A stretch of DNA of 20,124 nt from assembly GCA_021785235.1 (NCBI GenBank), contig JAJYGB010000564.1, positions 1 through 20,124 of the forward strand. Direction: 5' to 3'. The notes under the pieces are model-generated. The model was not told the DNA's origin. It did no database searches and saw only the letters and a program-made list of their open reading frames with translations. The position numbers were made by a program, and so were the translations under genes. The DNA is from Bacteroidota bacterium. GTDB taxonomy: Bacteria; Bacteroidota; Kryptoniia; Kryptoniales; JAKASW01. Shown here piece by piece: positions 14,638-20,124 of the stretch. The first letter of the stretch is position 1. Every line of letters starts with the position of its first letter.

Positions 14638-15522
14638 ATGAGAGTGAACGAACAACAGGTAGTAAACGACCTGCTCTACTCCCTGGGACAGGATCGTCAG
14701 TCGATCGACCAGCTGCAGGAGCAGATATCTTCCGGGAAAGTGGTAAACACGCCGTCGGACAACCCGACGCTGAACCAGCGTCTTATGACCCTGCAGAATC
14801 AGATCAATCAGAACGCCACATACACCGACAACACACAATACGCGGCAAGCTTTCTCGGAATGCAGGAGAGCTCGCTCGGGAGCGCGGTCACTACTCTGAC
14901 GAACATCAAGACGATGCTGCTTTCCGCCGCGAACGATTCGAATTCACAGGACCAGCCAAACTACGGAACGCAGCTCGGAGAGTATATAACCCAGCTCTTG
15001 GGTCTCGCGAACACGAAATTCGGTGACAAGTATATATTTGGTGGGACCCAGACCACGAGCCAACCGTTCTTCATGAATTCCAACGGGACCGGCGTGTCGG
15101 CCAACCCAAACGGCGTCGGTGGAGCTCTCAAAGTCGATGTCGGTTTCCAGATATCGGAACAGTACAATGTGACCGGCCAGGAAGCGTTCAGCGGCGGACA
15201 GATGTTCAACAATCTGATCGCGATCCAGAACAAACTTGCCGGCGGAACTCCTCCGAGCCAGGCCGATCTGACTACGGTAAACGATTACCTGAACTCCATG
15301 ATCGGTTCGAATGCGAAGGCGGGGGCGATGCTCAACAGGGTTCAACTGATCCAGTCCCAGCTCTCCTCGCAGACGCAGTCATTGCAGACGACGATGTCCA
15401 ACATCGGCGACACGGACGTCGCCACGGCGGTTATCCAAATGCAGCAGCAACAGACCACGCTCAATGCCGCCCTCCAAACGGGCGCAAAGATTGTCCAACT
15501 ATCACTCGTGAACTTCCTGTAA
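14638..15522 (+). CDS. flgL: Hook-filament junction protein 3, FlgL
   Basis: FlgL is the second junction protein, sitting between FlgK and flagellin and resembling flagellin in its helical ends. It is 294 aa. The N-terminus MRVNEQQVVNDLLYSLGQDR, then LQEQISSGKVVNTPSDNP, is typical. SSLGSAVTTLTNIKTMLLSA and GDKYIFGGTQTTSQPF are family signatures, the latter marking FlgL rather than flagellin. The C-terminus from VATAVIQMQQQQTTLNAALQ to the end SLVNFL matches the SLLDFL-type ending. It begins 1 nt after the flgK stop and is followed 1 nt later by motA. No flagellin gene is visible in the window. Confidence 0.94.
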   Translation: MRVNEQQVVNDLLYSLGQDRQSIDQLQEQISSGKVVNTPSDNPTLNQRLMTLQNQINQNATYTDNTQYAASFLGMQESSLGSAVTTLTNIKTMLLSAANDSNSQDQPNYGTQLGEYITQLLGLANTKFGDKYIFGGTQTTSQPFFMNSNGTGVSANPNGVGGALKVDVGFQISEQYNVTGQEAFSGGQMFNNLIAIQNKLAGGTPPSQADLTTVNDYLNSMIGSNAKAGAMLNRVQLIQSQLSSQTQSLQTTMSNIGDTDVATAVIQMQQQQTTLNAALQTGAKIVQLSLVNFL

Positions 15523-15523
15523 T

Positions 15524-16300
15524 ATGAAAAAGACAATTGAAATCGGCACCGTCGCCGGCCTGTTGTTCGGCCTGTTTGCGATTTTCGGCTCCTTCCTGAT
15601 GGAAGGGGGGAAGATCGGTGCTCTTATAATGATTCCCGCGATGACGATCGTGTTCGGGGGCACATTCGCGACGGCGATGATCGGCACGTCGTTCAAACAG
15701 TTCAGCAAGATCTGGAAATATGCACTCGTCGCATTCATGCCCCCAAAACACGATGTGGAAAAATTAATAGGGACGATAGTCCGTTACGCCACGATCGCGC
15801 GCAAGGAAGGCCTGCTCGCTCTCGAAAAGGAACTCAACGGCATTGATCACAATTTCCTGAAGAAGATGCTCAGGTTCGCGATCGACGGAACCGATCCCCA
15901 GACGATCCGGGCGGTCGCCGACGCGGAGATGGGGTTCCTCAACGAGCGCCACAGCTCAAACGCGCTTGTGTTCCAGAAAATGGGAGGCTACGCCCCGACG
16001 ATGGGAATCATCGGAACTGTCATGGGCCTTATCGTGACGCTTGCCAACGCCGGCGGCGATCCAAACGACCTGATCCATCACATCGCGAGCGCCTTCATCG
16101 CCACCCTGTGGGGCATATTCACCGCGAACATCATGTGGCTTCCGCTGGCGGACAAGTTGAAGACCATTCATGGCGAGGAGAACCTGGTCATGGAAGTGGC
16201 GCTTGAGGGAGTACTATCCCTTCAGGCGGGAGAAATACCGGCGATAGTAAAAGCCAAATTGAGGGCGATGCTTCCGAGCAACGAGCAGGGTGAGATCTGA
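15524..16300 (+). CDS. motA: Flagellar stator protein MotA
   Basis: MotA, with MotB, forms the ion-driven stator that turns the rotor. It is 258 aa. Four hydrophobic segments are visible: about 9-26, 31-49, 156-176 and 188-208. The large loop between helices 2 and 3 holds charged residues that contact FliG (RYATIARKEGLLALEKEL). The conserved block GGYAPTMGIIGTVMGLIVTL marks helix 3 with its important proline, and IASAFIATLWGIFTANIMWL marks helix 4. MotA against PomA (proton or sodium) cannot be settled here, although the partner's helix looks more MotB-like. Two nucleotides are shared with motB through TGATG (16298-16302). Confidence 0.94.
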   Translation: MKKTIEIGTVAGLLFGLFAIFGSFLMEGGKIGALIMIPAMTIVFGGTFATAMIGTSFKQFSKIWKYALVAFMPPKHDVEKLIGTIVRYATIARKEGLLALEKELNGIDHNFLKKMLRFAIDGTDPQTIRAVADAEMGFLNERHSSNALVFQKMGGYAPTMGIIGTVMGLIVTLANAGGDPNDLIHHIASAFIATLWGIFTANIMWLPLADKLKTIHGEENLVMEVALEGVLSLQAGEIPAIVKAKLRAMLPSNEQGEI

Positions 16301-17001
16301 TGCGGAGGAAGCACGCAGGTGAGCACGACAATCTCGAGAGATGGCTCCTGACTTACGCGGATCTTATAACGCTGCTTCTCGGTTTGTTCGTCATACTGTA
16401 CGCGAGCTCGCAGGTGGACATGAAGAAGTACAAGGCGGTGATGTCGGCATTTGAGAACGTGTTCGGGGGCGGACCAAGCCAGGGCACTCTTCCCGGTGAT
16501 AGAGGTCTTATGTCGAGTCCCGCGGTATCGTCCCCGATGGCTGCCTCCCAGAAGATGGAGCGAAAGGTGAAGGCGGCGATAGGTGAAGCGCTGAAGCAGG
16601 GCGGAGCCATGGTCACTGCCGACGAGCGCGGCGTTACGGTGCATTTTCTTGAGAAGTTCATGTTCGACCCCGGGGAAGCCGCCATAAAACCGCAGGCTCT
16701 CCCGGTTTTGGACACGCTCGGATTTCTACTGGCGTCGATACCGAACCGGATTCGAGTCGAGGGGCATACAGACGACACCCCCATCCACAACGCGCAGTTC
16801 CCCTCCAACTGGCACCTGTCGGTTGCTCGTGCGCTAAATGTGGGTTATTATTTACTGCAACGTTACCCAATCAGGCCGGAGAAGGTGGCCATTGTCGGCT
16901 ACGGAGAATTTCACCCTCTCGTCCCGAACGACACTCCGGTCCACAAAGCGGAAAACAGGAGAGTGGATATTGTCATACTCAACAGCATCACGTCCGAATG
17001 A
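16300..17001 (+). CDS. motB: Flagellar stator protein MotB
   Basis: MotB anchors the stator to peptidoglycan and carries the ion-binding aspartate. It is 233 aa. The single membrane helix follows a short basic N-terminus: LLTYADLITLLLGLFVILYA, with Asp21 equivalent to E. coli Asp32. A plug-like segment follows (about 40-56). The C-terminal OmpA/MotB domain (about 110-228) contains VEGHTDDTPIH, LSVARALNVGYYLL, IVGYGEFHPL and ENRRVDIVIL, the peptidoglycan-binding signatures. The helix sequence is closer to proton-type MotB than to sodium-type PomB/MotS, which is only a weak inference. It is followed by a 37-nt gap and fliW. Confidence 0.95.
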   Translation: MRRKHAGEHDNLERWLLTYADLITLLLGLFVILYASSQVDMKKYKAVMSAFENVFGGGPSQGTLPGDRGLMSSPAVSSPMAASQKMERKVKAAIGEALKQGGAMVTADERGVTVHFLEKFMFDPGEAAIKPQALPVLDTLGFLLASIPNRIRVEGHTDDTPIHNAQFPSNWHLSVARALNVGYYLLQRYPIRPEKVAIVGYGEFHPLVPNDTPVHKAENRRVDIVILNSITSE

Positions 17002-17038
17002 TCCCGAATTTCAGGGAAAGACCGAGGAGAATACAGCG

Positions 17039-17437
17039 GTGAAAGCGAAACTCGTGACGAGACAGTTTGGCGAGTTGGAATTTGATGAGAGTATTGTCTA
17101 TCATTTTCCCAACGGTCTGCCGGGTTTTGAAGAACTCCATAACTTCATTATTATTGATGACAAAGATACAGAGCCGTTGAGGTGGTTGTTATCGACGGAC
17201 GACACCAACATGGTCCTGCCGCTTCTTGAGGCATCGCTGGTAGCGCCCGGCATCTACGGGGAGATTTCTCCCGAAGAGCGATCCTCCACGGCCTTTGTGG
17301 TTGTGGTGCTCCACCGCGACCCGGAACCGATTACGGCAAACCTGAAGGCGCCCATCGTCCTCAACGATGCCGCGAGATCGGGCAGACAAATAGTTCTTAA
17401 TTCAGACAGATATTCAACCGAATACAAAATTAACTGA
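17039..17437 (+). CDS. fliW: Flagellar assembly factor FliW, CsrA antagonist
   Basis: FliW binds both flagellin and CsrA. Free FliW sequesters CsrA and so allows flagellin translation. The protein is 132 aa from GTG at 17039, supported by GAGGAG at 17024-17029 (9 nt upstream) and by the family N-terminus KAKLVTRQFGELEFDE. Conserved blocks are YHFPNGLPGFEELHNFIIID and VVVVLHRDPEPITANLKAPI, then VLND and GRQIVLNSDRYSTEYKI. The frame is open further upstream to 16838, but that part reads across motB and lacks FliW similarity. csrA follows after 15 nt, the standard pairing that sets the homeostatic loop. Confidence 0.94.
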   Translation: MKAKLVTRQFGELEFDESIVYHFPNGLPGFEELHNFIIIDDKDTEPLRWLLSTDDTNMVLPLLEASLVAPGIYGEISPEERSSTAFVVVVLHRDPEPITANLKAPIVLNDAARSGRQIVLNSDRYSTEYKIN

Positions 17438-17452
17438 CCATGGAAGGCATTT

Positions 17453-17734
17453 ATGTTAGTCTTGACAAGGAAGTTGGGCGAAGTAATCAAGATTGGCGAC
17501 AAGATCAAGGTCGTCGTGGTTTCGGTCGAAGGCGGAAGCGTCAAGCTTGGGATAGAGGCGCCTGACGAAATTCCCGTCCACAGGGAAGAGGTATACGAGA
17601 AGATAGCCTCGGAGAACAGGGTGGCTTCCGCCCAGATCGACAAGGAGAAGGCCAGAGCCTTGAAGACAATTCTCCCCGGAAAGACAGGGCAGGCCAAACC
17701 GGGCTCCGGAGGCATAGGGAGAAAGAATGGCTGA
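17453..17734 (+). CDS. csrA: Carbon storage regulator CsrA with a C-terminal extension
   Basis: CsrA is a small dimeric RNA-binding protein that blocks or stabilises target mRNAs at GGA motifs. The core (1-50) is classical: [51 protein letters not shown]. The Arg of VHREE corresponds to the RNA-contacting Arg44. At 93 aa it is longer than the 61-aa enteric form; residues about 60-93 are a basic, Gly/Lys-rich tail. FliW binds a C-terminal extension in FliW-dependent CsrA proteins, so the tail fits the neighbouring fliW. GGAAGG (17442-17447) precedes the ATG. The stop overlaps the next gene by 8 nt. Confidence 0.96.
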   Translation: MLVLTRKLGEVIKIGDKIKVVVVSVEGGSVKLGIEAPDEIPVHREEVYEKIASENRVASAQIDKEKARALKTILPGKTGQAKPGSGGIGRKNG

Positions 17735-18443
17735 TGCGCCTCAGAAAGCCGTCCTTGTCATTGACGACACGAAAATTGTCCAGCGGTTTGCCGAAGACTT
17801 TTTCAGGAGACTTAAACTAAAAGTCTTCGTGGCGTCGGACGGCTATGAAGGCCTCCAGGTCGCGATATCCTCGAAGCCGGACCTCATTCTCCTCGACCTG
17901 ATGATGCCCCGGCTGGATGGCTTCAAGACGCTCCAGGTAATGAAGTCGAACGATTTGACGAAGAACATACCGGTTGTCGTTATGACGGCGTACTCCGACA
18001 GGATAAACGTCGTCTCCGCAAGCAAACTTGGGGCTGAGGCGGTGATAACGAAGCCTCTGACCGAAGAGGTACTTCTCCACAAACTCAGGCAGGTCTTTGG
18101 CGAGAAATTCGTCAGGTCCGCTATCCAGACGGATCCGAAGGCGAAGGAAAACCCATTCGGCGTGAATGAAGACGAGTACAGTGATGTGGTGCGTAATATG
18201 GTCGCGGAGTTCGTCAGGTATTTCGGAGAACAGGTGGACGAACTCGAAAGAGCGATACACAAAGAGGATGTGGATACCATCAGAAAGATAACCCACAATA
18301 TCAGCGGAACCGGAGGATCATTCGGTTACGATGAGGCGACCACGCTCGCGACGCGGCTAAATGAAACCGTCCACGCTTCCCCGATCAACTGGCGGGAAGC
18401 GGAGGATATTCTCGTCCAGTTGAAGAATAGGCTCAAAAGATGA
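17727..18443 (+). CDS. Response regulator with C-terminal Hpt domain (REC-Hpt)
   Basis: This 238-aa protein combines a receiver and a histidine phosphotransfer domain. The REC domain (about 7-125) has acidic pocket Asp13-Asp14, phosphoacceptor Asp57 in [14 protein letters not shown], Thr87 in VVVMTAY and Lys109 in KPL. A linker (about 126-148) leads to an Hpt bundle (about 149-238) with the phosphorylatable His190 in [17 protein letters not shown]. It lacks a DNA-binding or catalytic output domain, so its likely job is phosphate transfer. The kinase upstream (His254, no REC) and the CheY-like protein just downstream would complete a relay, though this is inferred from position only. It overlaps csrA by 8 nt and the next gene as ATGA. 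Confidence 0.88.
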   Translation: MADAPQKAVLVIDDTKIVQRFAEDFFRRLKLKVFVASDGYEGLQVAISSKPDLILLDLMMPRLDGFKTLQVMKSNDLTKNIPVVVMTAYSDRINVVSASKLGAEAVITKPLTEEVLLHKLRQVFGEKFVRSAIQTDPKAKENPFGVNEDEYSDVVRNMVAEFVRYFGEQVDELERAIHKEDVDTIRKITHNISGTGGSFGYDEATTLATRLNETVHASPINWREAEDILVQLKNRLKR

Positions 18444-18823
18444 AGGCACTCGTCGCGGATGATGTCCCGATGATCAGGAAACTTGTCGAGTTCCACCTGA
18501 AGCAGATCGGTTTTGATATTTCCAATGCGGCAGACGGCGCCGAAGCGCTTATGCTCGCGAGCAATTCGAAATTCGACCTGATACTGCTCGATATCATGAT
18601 GCCGGAGATGGACGGCCTCGAGGTCCTCCGGAAAGTACGCGGGGGGAGCGTCAATAAGGATACGCCCGTTATTATAATGACCGCGTACGGCGACTCCGCA
18701 AACGTCAGGAAGGCCGTGGAGTATGGCGCGAACGACTTCATAGTGAAACCCGTCGAGCAGGTTTCTTTTCGCAAGAAAGTCCTGGATGCGTTGAAATCCA
18801 GGAAAGCTGAAAGCGGAAAATGA
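18440..18823 (+). CDS. Single-domain CheY-like response regulator
   Basis: This is a stand-alone receiver of 127 aa. Pocket residues Asp7-Asp8, phosphoacceptor Asp51 in LILLDIMMPEMDGL, Thr81 in IIMTAYGD and Lys103 in VKPV are all present, so it should be phosphorylatable. No output domain is attached. CheY proteins bind FliM to switch motor direction, and the flagellar context fits that. However, it sits beside a REC-Hpt protein and not a cheA operon, so it could instead be a relay intermediate. I leave the symbol empty for that reason. It begins inside the preceding stop (ATGA) and ends in the same way with the glycosyltransferase. Confidence 0.9.
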   Translation: MKALVADDVPMIRKLVEFHLKQIGFDISNAADGAEALMLASNSKFDLILLDIMMPEMDGLEVLRKVRGGSVNKDTPVIIMTAYGDSANVRKAVEYGANDFIVKPVEQVSFRKKVLDALKSRKAESGK

Positions 18824-20124
18824 AGCTATCACTTTCAATGATAGTGAAGAACGAAGAGCGTTTCCTGCGGGGCTGCCTCGAAAGCGTCAGCAGGATGGTC
18901 GACGAGATCGTTATAGTCGATACCGGCTCCACCGACAGCACCCGGGAGATAGCCGATAGCTTCGGCGCCCGTGTCTTCGAATTCCCGTGGTGCGACGATT
19001 TTTCCGCCGCCAGAAATGAATCCCTGAAACACACAACCGGCGACTGGATACTTTACCTCGACGCGGACGAAAGAATCTCCGCGGCGTACCACGCGAAAAT
19101 CCGCAAGCTGATCTCGGGAGGAAAGGCGGAAGCGTTCCTTCTCAACCTGAACAGCAAAATCGGTAACAAGGATGATGCACAGTACCACCTGGTCGCTTAT
19201 CCGCGGTTATTCAGAAAACTCAAGGGCGTGCACTTCACCGGAAAAGTCCATGAACAAATTACGAGCTCATTGAACGAGCTGCGCGCGAGGATCGTGCAAT
19301 CCGATGTGATCGTCGACCACCTCGGTTACGCGCAGGATGAGGAAGTCATATTCGAGAAGGCCCGGCGGAACCACAGGCTCCTGCTTGAGCAGGTAGAACG
19401 GCGACAAAACTACGGCTACGCCCTTTACCAATTGGGCCAGACGGAGATTATACTGGGTGAGATCGATAAAGGCCTCGCTCATCTGCACGAGGCGCTTGCA
19501 GCGGGTGGATTCGGAAAATCAGTTGAAGCCTCCATTTACGGTATAATCGCCGAGAACTTGTCCAAAAAGGGTGACGATGATGCTGCCCTCATCGCGTGCG
19601 ACAAGTCGCTTGCGGCCGCGCCCGAGCAGGCTTTCGCCCGGCTTCTGAAGGGCGATATATATATGAAGCTTGGGAAATACCAGGAATCAAAGTGTGCTTT
19701 CGCCGACGCCATTAAGCATTACGAGGGTGGAAATCTCGCCGGTAGAACGACAACCGCGATCGAACCCGTGTTTGCACCCGACGTGCTCTTCACGAAACTC
19801 GGCAGAGCCGCCTCGCTTGCGGGTGATGCAGAGACGGCGATGTTGTACCTCGGTAAGGCCGCGAGAGAGAAGCGGACGCCACCGAAGGTCGCCGCGTACT
19901 TGGAGGTACTGCTGAGACAGAAGTTGTACGGTGAAGTCATTGATGCCGCCCGCGAGTTCCGGGAGTTCGAGAATGAGGACTGGTATCTCAGGCTGGTGTC
20001 ATCGGCATACATAGACACGGGCGACTTCGCTGAGGCGTCGAAATTGCTCGCAAGCATCTCCGGCCACGACATGGTGTCATTATCGAGTCTCGCCAATTGC
20101 AGAATGAAGACCGGGGACCTCGAG
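18820..20124 (+). CDS. Family 2 glycosyltransferase with TPR-like C-terminal repeats (3' truncated)
   Basis: This gene starts at the ATG overlapping the preceding stop (ATGA, 18820-18823). It is open for 435 codons to the window edge, with no in-frame stop. Residues 1-95 form a GT-A fold: MKLSLSMIVKNEERFLRGCL, VIVDTGSTDSTREIADSFGA, WCDDFSAARNESL and WILYLDADERI, where the Asp-Ala-Asp at 81-83 is the nucleotide-sugar/metal site. GVHFTGKVHEQI (136-147) is typical of this subfamily. Residues about 190-435 are helical with TPR-like repeats (for example YALYQLGQTEIILGEIDKGL and ARLLKGDIYMKLGKYQESKC). Such enzymes often glycosylate surface proteins. Flagellin or another flagellar part is a reasonable guess from the operon position, not proven. 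Confidence 0.88.
   Translation, partial: MKLSLSMIVKNEERFLRGCLESVSRMVDEIVIVDTGSTDSTREIADSFGARVFEFPWCDDFSAARNESLKHTTGDWILYLDADERISAAYHAKIRKLISGGKAEAFLLNLNSKIGNKDDAQYHLVAYPRLFRKLKGVHFTGKVHEQITSSLNELRARIVQSDVIVDHLGYAQDEEVIFEKARRNHRLLLEQVERRQNYGYALYQLGQTEIILGEIDKGLAHLHEALAAGGFGKSVEASIYGIIAENLSKKGDDDAALIACDKSLAAAPEQAFARLLKGDIYMKLGKYQESKCAFADAIKHYEGGNLAGRTTTAIEPVFAPDVLFTKLGRAASLAGDAETAMLYLGKAAREKRTPPKVAAYLEVLLRQKLYGEVIDAAREFREFENEDWYLRLVSSAYIDTGDFAEASKLLASISGHDMVSLSSLANCRMKTGDLE

Noticed and set aside
16838..17038. In-frame upstream extension of fliW giving a 199-aa protein
   Set aside because: It reads across the end of motB, lacks FliW similarity, and the GTG at 17039 has a good ribosome-binding site.
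1..20124. Mobile elements, CRISPR arrays, tRNA or rRNA genes
   Set aside because: No transposase, regular repeat-spacer array or RNA gene structure was found; the cluster looks vertically maintained.

Overview
The window is one uninterrupted, co-directional (+ strand) flagellar and motility gene cluster. It starts inside flhA and runs off the right edge inside a glycosyltransferase gene. I count 26 coding regions: 24 complete, one cut at each edge. Most neighbours overlap by 1-19 nt or are separated by fewer than 40 nt. The only real gap is the 133-nt flgA-flgH spacer, so most of the window probably belongs to one long transcript or a few. I see no rRNA, tRNA, CRISPR array, transposase or phage gene.

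Organism. FlgA, FlgH and FlgI (P and L rings) mean a diderm (Gram-negative-type) bacterium. FlhF and FlhG point to control of flagellar position and number. A FliW-CsrA pair, frequent AGG/AGA arginine codons and a moderately GC-rich composition argue against an enteric or Pseudomonas-like host. They would fit an uncultured lineage of the FCB group (Ignavibacteria-like), Nitrospirota or a deltaproteobacterial-type lineage. This assignment is inference and of low confidence.

Layout. (1) 1-3659: export gate flhA (C-terminal end), flhF, flhG, a small two-helix membrane protein and the flagellar sigma factor FliA. (2) 3656-7760: regulatory and unknown block with two tandem HDOD proteins, a GAF histidine kinase and a 222-aa membrane protein. 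(3) 7757-12813: rod and ring genes flgF, a possible 61-aa ORF, flgG, flgA, flgH, flgI and a FlgJ fused to a lytic transglycosylase. (4) 12800-15522: chaperone flgN and hook-filament junction genes flgK and flgL. (5) 15524-17001: stator motA and motB. (6) 17039-18823: fliW, csrA, a REC-Hpt protein and a CheY-like regulator. (7) 18820-end: a GT2 glycosyltransferase with a repeat-rich C-terminus, possibly for flagellin glycosylation.

How it fits together. FlhF/FlhG place the organelle and FlhA exports its parts. FlgF, FlgG, FlgH, FlgI and FlgJ build the rod and rings, FlgK and FlgL form the junction, and MotA/MotB drive rotation. FliA gives late-gene transcription and FliW-CsrA gives post-transcriptional control. 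The HDOD, histidine kinase, REC-Hpt and CheY-like proteins form a signalling layer around them.

The most unusual item is the first HDOD protein. Its C-terminal domain aligns with sigma-70 region 4 of the FliA encoded immediately upstream (15 identities in 49 ungapped columns, counted by eye), although its DNA-recognition helix differs. Other points worth checking are a five-copy degenerate 8-nt tandem array with CsrA-like ANGGA motifs before flgH, a FlgH with no cysteine for lipidation, and an FlhG with Asn where MinD-type ATPases have their second Asp.
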